From: Sinorhizobium mexicanum
GTDB taxonomy: Bacteria; Pseudomonadota; Alphaproteobacteria; Rhizobiales; Rhizobiaceae
Length of the DNA: 64,000 nucleotides
Assembly (NCBI RefSeq): GCF_013488225.1
Contig: NZ_CP041240.1
Span: 391,677 to 455,676 of the forward strand
Reading direction: 5' to 3'
Part shown: piece after piece, positions 45,161 to 55,249 of the stretch
How positions within the stretch are numbered: position 1 is the stretch's first letter
Layout of the letters: the number at the start of each line of letters is the position of its first letter
The notes under the pieces: generated by a model
Told to the model about the DNA's origin: nothing
Seen by the model: the letters and a program-made list of their open reading frames with translations, nothing else
The model's database searches: none
Translations under genes and position numbers: made by a program

Positions 45161-45467
45161 CGATGCCCGCGCTACAGCCGGGAATGTCCCCCGATTGGAA
45201 ATGAGATCTGCTTGGCTCGCGCGCAAGTCAGCCGGGTGTTGTCACGAGCGCGGCTGGCCTCAATCGCTCCGATAGCGCACGCTCAACCCGATAGGTCTGC
45301 CAATTCTTCCTGCGTGAGGTTGATCGCCATGACCTCCTTGAGATCCATAACGTTTCCGCAATCCTCGGACATTGGCGTCTTGCCGATGAAGAATGACTTC
45401 GCGCCAGCGCTCGATCCCTCCGTCTTGAGCCAGTTCTTCAAAGCCGGCGGGACGAACATTTCGCCCG
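45161..45467. other. Gap between traH and truncated traM
   Basis: About 300 bp without a secure gene. A minus-strand frame at 45483-45283 (66 codons, ending DLKEVMAINLTQEELADLSG) has protein-like composition and might be a small gene, but it has no recognised family and overlaps the join to the traM fragment. Confidence 0.35.
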
Positions 45468-45561
45468 GCAGAAAAAGTGGCAATCCCAGCAGGAAGAGCT
45501 CGCTGGAATCGTCGAGGCGCTGGGGTATGTCCCTGATGTTGCCCCGGAGGATGAAGACTGA
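45468..45561 (+). pseudogene. Truncated traM (C-terminal fragment)
   Basis: The plus strand reads RQKKWQSQQEELAGIVEALG then YVPDVAPEDED and a stop. This aligns with the last third of the intact TraM at 48629-48949 (ERQKKSEAQQEELSEIIDAL, GYIPDV). The N-terminal two thirds are missing and unrelated sequence precedes. The fragment lies 3 bp from the convergent end of traR copy 1, mirroring the intact traM/traR pair. Confidence 0.82.
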
Positions 45562-45564
45562 TGC

Positions 45565-46643
<1,079 letters not shown>

Positions 46644-47897
46644 ATGGTAGACACCGTGCTTCGTAAACCGCTGATCGGTCGTAAAGCTCGTCCGGTAATC
46701 GAGACGGCGCTTGCCGATACTCGTGTTGTCCTGATAGCGGGCCCGCGGCAAGCTGGAAAGACCACTCTCGCCCGCCAGTTCTCAGGCTCTGATCGCGCTT
46801 ATGTCACCCTTGACGACGCCGGCGCCCTGAATGCCGCCAAAACGGATCCGGTCGGATTTATCCGGGGTCTTAATAGAGCCGTAATCGATGAGGTTCAGCG
46901 CGCTCCCGAACTGATATTGGCCATCAAGGAAAGCGTAGACCGTGAGGACGCTCCCGGCAGATTTCTGCTCACGGGTTCTGCCAATCTGGCGACTGTCCCT
47001 GCGATTGCCGATTCGCTTGCAGGACGCATGGCCGTGGTTCCCCTCCTGCCCTTCGCCCAGTCCGAACTCCGTTCCACTCCAGGTCGATTGCTGGATCGGC
47101 TATTCGCTGGCGAGGAACCTGAGACCGGTGATGGGACTGTATTTGGTGACGACCTCCTGGAGACCGTACTGCGCGGTGGCTATCCGGAAGTCTTGCGCAG
47201 AGCGACTCCTGCCCGCCGCGTTGCCTGGTTGGAGGACTATGTCGCGCTGATTCTCGATCGGGACGTTCGAGACATCGCCAACATCGACCAGCTCGATCGG
47301 CTTCCGCGATTGTTGGATGTACTTGCGGAACATGCCGGCCAACTGGTGAACCACAGCAGTTTCGGTGCCGCATTGGGGCTGTCCAGTGTGACCGCTCAGA
47401 AATATGTCGCCATACTCGAGCGGCTTTTTCTGGTCAGGACGCTGACGCCGTGGTCGAACAATCGCTTGAGCCGGTTGATAAAGACACCCAAATTGCACTT
47501 TCTCGATACAGGACTGCTGGCGAGCCTGCGGGAGGAAGAAGCCGATGTCTTGCGCGAAAACAGAACCCGGTTTGGAGCATTGCTCGAGAGCTTCGTCGTT
47601 TCCGAGCTTTTGAAATTGGCGTCGTGGTCGGAGCGTCGTCTGTCATTCTCGCACTATAGGACGAAGGATAAGGATGAGGTCGATGTCGTAATCGAGGACC
47701 GGCGCGGTCGCATCGTCGGCATAGAGGTCAAGGCATCAGCGACGGTGAAGGCTGACGATTTTAGGGGATTGCGACAGTTGCAAGAAGCCGTTGGCGATCG
47801 TTTTGTCAGAGGACTGGTCTTGCACGATCATGACCGTGTAACGCCTTTCGGAGAGAAATTACATGCAGCACCGCTGTCCATTCTGTGGACTATGTAA
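46644..47897 (+). CDS. AAA ATPase with DUF4143 domain
   Basis: A 417-residue protein of the AAA_14 plus DUF4143 group. Walker A is AGPRQAGKTTLARQF (about 32-46) and Walker B-like VIDEVQRAPELI. The C-terminal half has the DUF4143 region with a PD-(D/E)XK-like core (SHYRTKDKDEVDVVIED, IVGIEVKAS), compatible with a nuclease fold. These proteins are widespread and of uncertain function, sometimes suspected in toxin-antitoxin or defence roles. It sits inside the quorum-sensing region as an apparent insertion between the two traR copies. Confidence 0.88.
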   Translation: MVDTVLRKPLIGRKARPVIETALADTRVVLIAGPRQAGKTTLARQFSGSDRAYVTLDDAGALNAAKTDPVGFIRGLNRAVIDEVQRAPELILAIKESVDREDAPGRFLLTGSANLATVPAIADSLAGRMAVVPLLPFAQSELRSTPGRLLDRLFAGEEPETGDGTVFGDDLLETVLRGGYPEVLRRATPARRVAWLEDYVALILDRDVRDIANIDQLDRLPRLLDVLAEHAGQLVNHSSFGAALGLSSVTAQKYVAILERLFLVRTLTPWSNNRLSRLIKTPKLHFLDTGLLASLREEEADVLRENRTRFGALLESFVVSELLKLASWSERRLSFSHYRTKDKDEVDVVIEDRRGRIVGIEVKASATVKADDFRGLRQLQEAVGDRFVRGLVLHDHDRVTPFGEKLHAAPLSILWTM

Positions 47898-48208
47898 TTG
47901 CAAAGGGCATCGAGGATTTTCCAAACCGGTGAGCACGGATCAAATGTAAGTTCGGTGAGGTTCACGCCGAGAGCTTGCGCCAGCTCATAGGGTAAGGATT
48001 GTCGGTTTACGCCGCCGACGCTCCAGGCCAGTGCTATACTGTCGGCTAAAACCCCGAACGGGCTTCTACGTCCTTCTAAGTAAGTCTCTGCTGCGACGAA
48101 ACGAGCGAAATTTCTCCCCACGGGTTTGCGTATATTCATGTGCGGAAGATCGCGGTTTTTAAGCCTGTTCGCTACTCTATCTGTCAAGCTCGATGGTCGA
48201 CTTGACAT
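47828..48208 (-). CDS. Possible small protein downstream of XRE regulator
   Basis: A 126-codon frame starts 10 bp after the stop of the XRE-type gene on the same strand and ends inside the convergent ATPase gene, overlapping it by 70 bp. The core reads FARFVAAETYLEGRRSPFGV and LPYELAQALGVNLTELTFD, plausible protein but with no recognised family. It could be the second gene of a two-gene regulator operon. No ribosome site is evident, so confidence is low. Confidence 0.35.
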   Translation of the reverse strand: MSSRPSSLTDRVANRLKNRDLPHMNIRKPVGRNFARFVAAETYLEGRRSPFGVLADSIALAWSVGGVNRQSLPYELAQALGVNLTELTFDPCSPVWKILDALCNYIVHRMDSGAACNFSPKGVTRS

Positions 48209-48218
48209 GTTCGTCCGG

Positions 48219-48410
48219 TCACCGCTTCAGCAATTCTGACGCTTCCATGCCCAAGACTGTCGCCAACCGGTCCACGACTTCGATGCTGGGATTGTAAACG
48301 CTGCGCTCAAGTGAGCTGATGTATGTGCGATCGACAGCCGCGCGATGGGCAAGCTCTTCCTGTGACAGGCCGTTGGCCTGCCGGGCTGCTCGCAGGTTTC
48401 GCGCAAACAC
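48219..48410 (-). CDS. Small XRE-family DNA-binding regulator
   Basis: A 63-residue Xre/Cro helix-turn-helix protein: FARNLRAARQANGLSQEELA, HRAAVDRTYISSLERSVYNP, then SIEVVDRLATVLGMEASELL. The homology begins at GTG 48410, preceded by GAGGAGAG. The bases just upstream encode MEIRE in another frame, suggesting a small GAGAG insertion has cut the original ATG start off from the gene. If GTG is used the protein is complete. It lies between the duplicated traR/traM loci, with a possible partner gene downstream. Confidence 0.75.
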   Translation of the reverse strand: MFARNLRAARQANGLSQEELAHRAAVDRTYISSLERSVYNPSIEVVDRLATVLGMEASELLKR

Positions 48411-48628
48411 CTCTCCTCTCGAATCTCCATGTTCGAGAGAACAGCGACTTGATGAGTATTCGACCACGGAGTATCTTCTACAAACGTTGTGGTAACAGAG
48501 TACCTGTGGGTGACCGAGCAAGGCAGTTCCGTTTGGGTTCGAGCTTTTCTTCGTGGTCTGGACGGCAGCGCAGCGAAATGAGCCAATATATTGCGCGAAG
48601 CCGGGTTCACCGGCGAGAGGAGAAGCGG

Positions 48629-48949
48629 ATGAACGATATTGTCCCATCCGAGGCGAACGACGAGAGAAAGGAGAAAGGAACCCTCTACAGTTCGATGCAA
48701 ACGTCAGAACTGGAGGCGTTGGCGGTCTCTGCGATCCTCGAACACCGCCGGCTTCTCGCCGCCGACGAAGTTGTCTATGAGGAGTGGACGCGCGCGACTG
48801 ACGACGGGTCAGTCTCTACTGCCGTACTCAAGAGCCTGCAAGACCAGTACTTGGAGCGTCAGAAGAAATCCGAAGCTCAGCAGGAAGAGCTTTCGGAAAT
48901 CATCGACGCGCTTGGCTATATCCCTGATGTCCCTTTGTGCGATGAGTGA
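48629..48949 (+). CDS. traM: TraM, antiactivator of TraR
   Basis: TraM binds TraR and blocks tra activation until autoinducer is abundant. The 106-residue all-helical protein matches the TraM plan: ELEALAVSAILEHRRLLAAD, then a central helix and a C-terminal RQKKSEAQQEELSEIIDAL with GYIPDVP. GAGGAGAAG precedes ATG 48629. Its stop is 3 bp from the end of convergent traR copy 2, the usual traR/traM arrangement. This is the only intact traM in the window, so it may have to restrain both TraR proteins. Confidence 0.85.
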   Translation: MNDIVPSEANDERKEKGTLYSSMQTSELEALAVSAILEHRRLLAADEVVYEEWTRATDDGSVSTAVLKSLQDQYLERQKKSEAQQEELSEIIDALGYIPDVPLCDE

Positions 48950-48952
48950 CGA

Positions 48953-49990
<1,038 letters not shown>

Positions 49991-51292
49991 TTAGCGCGAC
50001 GGAAACGATGCGGGAAAAATGATATCTTGATCGACGAGAACGTTGAATTTGTAGCCTGGCCGGATGCGGATCGTCGGCTGGACGTTCACGTTTTTCGAGA
50101 TAGTCTCTTCTGCCACACGGCCGAAACTCTCCGCGAAACTCCGCCTTGCCGCGTCCGACGCCGTATCCTGCGTCGCAAGCGTCGAGCTTTCCGGCATGGA
50201 CACATCGATTCCGGTCCCGATAAGCGCGATCAATGCGGCCGAACCGAATGTCCGCCAGAGGTGGCGATCCACCTTGTCCTTGAGCCCGCCGTAGCCTTCA
50301 GCGTCGATGCCAGCCATGCCGCCGATCTGCAGTGTCGATCCGTTCGGAAAGATGAGATCGGTCCAGATGACGAGAACCCGCTCTTGGCCGAATGAGATCT
50401 TCGAATCGTAGCGGCCGAAGAGCTTGGCACCCTGCGGGATGAGCAGGCGATGCCCCGTGGCGCTGTCATAGACGTTTTGGCTGACCTGTGCGCTAATGCG
50501 CCCCGGTAGGTCGGAATTGAGGCCGGTGGTGAGGGTTGCCGGAATGACTGAGCCTCGCTTCAGCTCATAGGGTGACATTTGCGGTACGACCTGGTTCGGC
50601 AGATAGCCGAGGTCCTCGATATCCTGGTTGAAGAAGCCCTCCTTCGCGGTCTGGGCGTTTGGATCGACATTCTGTCCCATCAACCCTGAATTCATGGCAG
50701 CGGCGTAAAGATCGGATGCACTGTTCGAGGCCATGCCTGTGTTCCGGCGGGTGGAGCCGTTGGTGTTTGCTGGAACCTTCTCAGCATCGGAGATATCCAC
50801 CTTCAGCGGCGAGTCGAGCGCGGTTGCGCGCGCCTGGAGGCGAGCCATTCGCTGTCGCTGCCCTTCACGGATATATTGCTCATCCTCCTCTCGTTTCAGA
50901 CGTGCCCTCCATTCCTCCTCGGACTCCACACGCGGCCGACGGTCTTGGCGCTCGACTGCCCGGCGCTCGACGACGAGGTCTTCCTTCTCGACCTTCTGCT
51001 CGATGACAGGCGTCGGCTGAAACGCCTCGCGATCAACCGGCTCGCCGATGATGCCGTCGGTCACGCCGCGTTTGAGCTGGTCGCCGAAGTTCGTCGCCGG
51101 CGTGCTCGAAGCGCTGTCGATATCGTTGCCACGGTCGAATGAAAGCCCTCGCCATGACAGGCCGATCACGACGATCCCGCAGACCAGTACGATGAGGACG
51201 ATCGCGAGCATGATCGGCAGGCGATTGAGGCGGCGCATGCCGTTCTGATCGTCGGCTGGGCGCGACGCGCCGAGCTGGAGCGATTGCACCAT
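49991..51292 (-). CDS. trbI: TrbI, T4SS inner-membrane/periplasmic scaffold (VirB10-like)
   Basis: TrbI spans the envelope and forms the outer part of the mating channel. The 433-residue protein has an N-terminal membrane helix (RLPIMLAIVLIVLVCGIVVI), a charged, coiled middle rich in Glu/Arg and the conserved VirB10-type C-terminal beta domain (GRISAQVSQNVYDSATGHRL, LLIPQGAKLFGRYDSKISFG). The start is ATG 51292 with GAGGG upstream. It is the last gene of the traI-trb operon. Confidence 0.95.
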   Translation of the reverse strand: MVQSLQLGASRPADDQNGMRRLNRLPIMLAIVLIVLVCGIVVIGLSWRGLSFDRGNDIDSASSTPATNFGDQLKRGVTDGIIGEPVDREAFQPTPVIEQKVEKEDLVVERRAVERQDRRPRVESEEEWRARLKREEDEQYIREGQRQRMARLQARATALDSPLKVDISDAEKVPANTNGSTRRNTGMASNSASDLYAAAMNSGLMGQNVDPNAQTAKEGFFNQDIEDLGYLPNQVVPQMSPYELKRGSVIPATLTTGLNSDLPGRISAQVSQNVYDSATGHRLLIPQGAKLFGRYDSKISFGQERVLVIWTDLIFPNGSTLQIGGMAGIDAEGYGGLKDKVDRHLWRTFGSAALIALIGTGIDVSMPESSTLATQDTASDAARRSFAESFGRVAEETISKNVNVQPTIRIRPGYKFNVLVDQDIIFPASFPSR

Positions 51293-51303
51293 GGTCCCTC
51301 TTC

Positions 51304-51747
51304 CTAATCGCGCTGCATGATCGAAAGCGGGCTTGCCGGTGTGGCACCGGACCCAGTCAGCGTATACGCGCGGCCGATTGCGATGGAAGGAGTTGTCAGG
51401 CGAGCGAGAACCTGCCCGTCGATGCCGTCCATCGCGTAGGCAAGCTCCACCGGCTTGCTGTCCTTTCTGGCCTTTCCGCCCGTAATGACCGTGTAGCCCC
51501 AACCCTTCAGGGCAGCCTCGAGCGCGGTCGCAAACTCTGAATTGTCGTTCTCCATCTTGATCGTTGTCGTTCCGGCAGGGCCGATTTGTTCGGCAAGCCG
51601 GCTCGCCATGTCCGCGGCGATGGCGCTCGCGGCTGGTCCAGAAACAACGGGCGGCGTGGTGTCGGTCGTCAGTGCGTCACTGGCCGTCTGGCAGCCGGAA
51701 AGAAGCGTGGCACCGATGAAGGCCATTAGCAGCGTGCGCATGGTCAT
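51304..51747 (-). CDS. trbH: TrbH, T4SS lipoprotein
   Basis: A 147-residue protein with a lipoprotein signal ([20 protein letters not shown], lipobox LLSGC). It overlaps trbG by ATGA. TrbH is a small outer-membrane-associated component of Ti-type mating bridges. The C-terminal half contains a [20 protein letters not shown] strand region. Confidence 0.88.
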   Translation of the reverse strand: MTMRTLLMAFIGATLLSGCQTASDALTTDTTPPVVSGPAASAIAADMASRLAEQIGPAGTTTIKMENDNSEFATALEAALKGWGYTVITGGKARKDSKPVELAYAMDGIDGQVLARLTTPSIAIGRAYTLTGSGATPASPLSIMQRD

Positions 51748-52556
51748 CCTCCTCGCCGAATGGTCACTTTTTGCTGGCGCCAGCCGACGCCGGAAACGAG
51801 GATCGCCTTGTCGACCGCATAGTCGACGATCATCATGTCGTTCTTCATCCGATAGTTGACGATGCGGTTCTGCCCGCCGGAGACGACAAAAAGGACCGGC
51901 GCATCCTGGCCGGAAAGCGACTTCGGGAACTGGATGTAGGTCTTGACGCCATCCGAATAGACTCGTTTCGGCCGCCATGGCGCACTGCCGCTCACCGAAT
52001 AAGAGAAGTTCAGCTTGTCGGGCGTTGTGCCGGGAATACCGCCGATGTCCAGACGGGCGTTGATGTCAGCGAGCTTGGTCGAGGCATCCTCGGGATATTC
52101 GAAACCGATGCGGGCCATGTACTGGCTCGGATGAGACTTGAGCTGGATGTGGTAGGTTCGCCGTGAGGTCGTGACGACCATCGAGGTGACAAGACCGGAT
52201 TCGGAGGGTTTCACGATCAGGTGGATTGCCTGTCCGCCGGTGGCGCCCGAGGTCGCAGGCTCCACCTTCCAGCGAACCGTATCGCCCACGAGGACGTCGC
52301 GAACGATCTCGCCGCCTTGCAATTCGATATCGCAGACCTGCAGCGGTGAGCAGACGACGGAGGGCTGGGTTTCCCCGAAGAGGAATATGATCTTTCCATC
52401 AGGGCCGGTGGTGACGACGCCCGACGTGCCCCGCCATTTGCGGGAAATGTTCGTTCCCCTCACCTCATTCGTCGTCATGCTTTGCGCGTGAGCGATGCTC
52501 ACAAAGGCGAGTCCGGCCATGCAGGCAGCGGCCGCGATCAATCCTGTTCTGTGCAT
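51744..52556 (-). CDS. trbG: TrbG, T4SS outer-membrane core component (VirB9-like)
   Basis: A 270-residue VirB9-type protein with an N-terminal signal peptide ([20 protein letters not shown]). The body is beta-rich, with [40 protein letters not shown] and the C-terminal [15 protein letters not shown]. It pairs with TrbI and TrbH in the channel core complex. Confidence 0.93.
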   Translation of the reverse strand: MHRTGLIAAAACMAGLAFVSIAHAQSMTTNEVRGTNISRKWRGTSGVVTTGPDGKIIFLFGETQPSVVCSPLQVCDIELQGGEIVRDVLVGDTVRWKVEPATSGATGGQAIHLIVKPSESGLVTSMVVTTSRRTYHIQLKSHPSQYMARIGFEYPEDASTKLADINARLDIGGIPGTTPDKLNFSYSVSGSAPWRPKRVYSDGVKTYIQFPKSLSGQDAPVLFVVSGGQNRIVNYRMKNDMMIVDYAVDKAILVSGVGWRQQKVTIRRGG

Positions 52557-52571
52557 GAAAAACCCTTGCTC

Positions 52572-53234
52572 TTAAAGCTGTGCCGTCCAGTCGAAATCTC
52601 GGACATAAAGACCTATCGGATTGAGGCGGATCGTCGCCTCGTCCTGCGGCGCCGTCAGCGTGACCGTCGCGATGCCCCGAAATCGGCGCGTGCCGGTTTC
52701 CTTGCCCTTGCGGTCGCGCTCGTATTCGGTCCAGTCGATCTGATAGGTCTGGTTGGAGAGCGCCACGATATTGTTGACCTCTGTGGCGACCGTCGAGGTT
52801 TTCGCCTTCTCGAACGGCGAGTTGCCGCGGAACCAGGCGTTGATCTTCTCAGTGGACGGGTCAGACGCGCGTAGCAGCGCGTAGGTCCGGTCGATGTACT
52901 GCTTTTGCACCACGGCGTCCGGCGTGATCGAGCGGAAGCTACTTACGAAGTTTCCGAGTGTGGAGCGCACGACGCGGGCGTCGGCATACTCGATCTGTTC
53001 CGGGAATCCGGCTGTCACCGACGTTCCGAGTTTGTCGACCTCGATGATGTAGGGTACGAGCTTGACCTGCGTGCTGAGATACATCGCGTAACTGAAGCCA
53101 ATTACGGCCATGAACAGGCTGAGCACCCCGACAAGACGCCAGGCTGCCGCGGCTTTGACGTAGGAGCCGTATCGCTCCGACCATTCCTGGCGGGCGGCTA
53201 GATACGGATTCTCGGGAGCGCTGTTCGCTGCCAT
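52572..53234 (-). CDS. trbF: TrbF, T4SS inner-membrane protein (VirB8-like)
   Basis: A 220-residue VirB8-type bitopic protein. A short cytoplasmic N-terminus is followed by one helix ([20 protein letters not shown]) and an NTF2-like periplasmic domain ([40 protein letters not shown]). It nucleates assembly of the secretion channel. Sits between trbL and trbG. Confidence 0.94.
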   Translation of the reverse strand: MAANSAPENPYLAARQEWSERYGSYVKAAAAWRLVGVLSLFMAVIGFSYAMYLSTQVKLVPYIIEVDKLGTSVTAGFPEQIEYADARVVRSTLGNFVSSFRSITPDAVVQKQYIDRTYALLRASDPSTEKINAWFRGNSPFEKAKTSTVATEVNNIVALSNQTYQIDWTEYERDRKGKETGTRRFRGIATVTLTAPQDEATIRLNPIGLYVRDFDWTAQL

Positions 53235-53258
53235 CGGTCCATGCCTTTCCCTATGGTG

Positions 53259-54437
53259 TTAGTCGTTGCGTTCGGGAGGTCGCTTTGGAGCGCTGTGCCC
53301 GCTGCGGCTCTCCTCAAGCTTGGCGTTCGCGAGCCCGAGGAGCGAGCCGGCATAGGCGCCGGGTGAGCCGATGGCCTTCTCCTTCGCCGCAGATCCGGCA
53401 GCCTTGCCGGCTGAGCCGAGGCCGGCGCCGAAGCCGCTGAATACGGATCCGATGACCGAGGCACCGGCGGCCCGGGAGGCTTGAACCGCCGCGAACCCCA
53501 CCCCAGCGGCAGTCGCTGCGAGGAACCCGGCGCCAGCGGCAAAGGATGCTGCTTGACCACCATGGCGGATTGCTTCCACTCCTCCGGAGACCGACGCGCC
53601 TTGCACCACACCCTGCATTATGTTCGGCACGTAGACCGCGATGATGAATACGACGACGGCAATGCCAGCGATCGCAAGGGCGGTCTGAAACTGGTCGCCG
53701 ATGTCAGGTTGGTTCGCGAGTCCGATCAGGACCTCCGATCCGATCCGCGAGATCATGACAAGCGCCATGAGTTTCATTCCGACCGAGAACGCGTAGACTA
53801 GATAGCGGATGGCGAAGTCCTTGGTGTAGGACGAACCGCCAAGCCCGAGCATGATCATCCCAGCAAGCAGACCGATATACATCTCGACCATCACGCTCAC
53901 GAAAATCGCTGCGACGAGTGAGAAGGAGATGACCACGACCACCATTGCGAACGCGGCCGAGATCGCGAGCGCGTTGTCCTCGAAGAGGCCAAACTGGATC
54001 TTTTCCGACATTTTGGTTGCCACAGCGAGGCCCGCGTTGAAGACATCGCCAGGCGACGCTGCCCCACCTCCGGCGCCAATCTGGAAGAGGCTGTCGACGA
54101 CTGCCTTGGCAAAGGTCGGGCCTTGGGTCAGTACGAAGGCAAAGAAGCCAACGAACATGATCCGCCTGACCAATTCTGCAAACCAGCTGTCGAGAGAAGC
54201 TGCCTGGACGGCAAGCCAGACGCCGGCGATGCCGATCTCGATTGTAGCAAGAACCCAGAACAACGATTTCGCTGCATCCATGACGGTGGCTTCCCATCCT
54301 TTGGCAGCGGTCGTGATCTGGTTCTGAAGCGAGGTCAGCACGGAGCCCTCTTGGGCAAGTGCGGGCTGCGCCGCGAATGCCGCGAAAGCAGTAACAATCA
54401 GTGCCATTCGGAGCGGAGGAAGTTCGTTTGGCCTCAT
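53259..54437 (-). CDS. trbL: TrbL, polytopic T4SS membrane protein (VirB6-like)
   Basis: A 392-residue polytopic protein with a signal-like N-terminus (MALIVTAFAAFAAQPALAQE), at least five membrane helices and an Ala/Gly-rich C-terminal tail. It is the VirB6-type inner-membrane channel component. ATG 54437 is only 5 bp after the trbJ stop, leaving no room for trbK, which is found between trbJ and trbL in Ti plasmids. Confidence 0.93.
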   Translation of the reverse strand: MRPNELPPLRMALIVTAFAAFAAQPALAQEGSVLTSLQNQITTAAKGWEATVMDAAKSLFWVLATIEIGIAGVWLAVQAASLDSWFAELVRRIMFVGFFAFVLTQGPTFAKAVVDSLFQIGAGGGAASPGDVFNAGLAVATKMSEKIQFGLFEDNALAISAAFAMVVVVISFSLVAAIFVSVMVEMYIGLLAGMIMLGLGGSSYTKDFAIRYLVYAFSVGMKLMALVMISRIGSEVLIGLANQPDIGDQFQTALAIAGIAVVVFIIAVYVPNIMQGVVQGASVSGGVEAIRHGGQAASFAAGAGFLAATAAGVGFAAVQASRAAGASVIGSVFSGFGAGLGSAGKAAGSAAKEKAIGSPGAYAGSLLGLANAKLEESRSGHSAPKRPPERND

Positions 54438-54442
54438 AGGGT

Positions 54443-55249
54443 TCACCACTCGACTTTCATCCTTTCGCCACCGGACGTGGAAGGAGCCGTCGCGCCGAAG
54501 AACTTTTCCCGGCGCGCCTGCGCGAGGTCCTTGTCTGTCTGCTCGGTCTGAAGCCAGGTCCCCATCATGGTCATCTGCTGTGAAACGAGGCCGCGCAATT
54601 TCTGCATCTGCGCGACTTGCTGGGCGGCAATCTGATGTCCGACCTGCAAGGCCTTCATCTGGCCGTCCGCTGTCTCGGACATCGATCGCAGCGACCACAT
54701 CGTGTTTTCCTCGCTGTCGAACTGATCGGCCGTGAGGCTTGCCGTCTTCAGCGTGCCGGCGATCGTGTCGCGGTTAGTGTCCGACCAGGTTTGATACGCG
54801 GACGAGAAGCTCGCTGCATTCGGCAGATCGGTCTTGAGGTCGGCATAGCTCTGAAACCGCTGTTGAAGCACGTCGTCGGCATTGGCCATCGAAAACGAGA
54901 TGCTCCGACCCTGGTCTACGATGTCGCGGAGTTGGTTGAGATCACTCTCGATCTGCCCCCACATGTGGGTCGGCAGTGTGGCCGTGTTCTGCAGCAGGTT
55001 TTCGTAGATGTTCAGCTGCGTTTCGATCTGCTGCGTAAGCTGGCTGATCTGCGTCAACTGGTTTTGGATTTGCTCGCCGGATTTACCGACGAGCGACACC
55101 AGTTCGCCGTTATTGAGAACCTGCGTCCATTCAGTTGCCGCGCCGGTGGCGGTGCCAGCCTTCGCCGGCGCTACTGTAGCGATCCCAATGGCGACGACCG
55201 TCAGGCCGGTGAGCCATCTATTCGAAATTGAGCAGCGATGCGGCATCAT
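54443..55249 (-). CDS. trbJ: TrbJ, T4SS pilus-associated protein (VirB5-like)
   Basis: A 268-residue exported protein with a signal peptide (LTGLTVVAIGIATVAPAKAG) and long coiled-coil segments (QLTQISQLTQQIETQLNIYE). VirB5-type proteins sit at the pilus tip. The first ATG is 55249; a second follows immediately. It overlaps the trbE end by about 32 bp, so the two are translationally linked. Confidence 0.92.
   Translation of the reverse strand: MMPHRCSISNRWLTGLTVVAIGIATVAPAKAGTATGAATEWTQVLNNGELVSLVGKSGEQIQNQLTQISQLTQQIETQLNIYENLLQNTATLPTHMWGQIESDLNQLRDIVDQGRSISFSMANADDVLQQRFQSYADLKTDLPNAASFSSAYQTWSDTNRDTIAGTLKTASLTADQFDSEENTMWSLRSMSETADGQMKALQVGHQIAAQQVAQMQKLRGLVSQQMTMMGTWLQTEQTDKDLAQARREKFFGATAPSTSGGERMKVEW

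Noticed and set aside
43958..45226. A 422-codon minus-strand frame across traB and traH
   Set aside because: It mirrors two genes with correct order, overlap and motifs on the plus strand.
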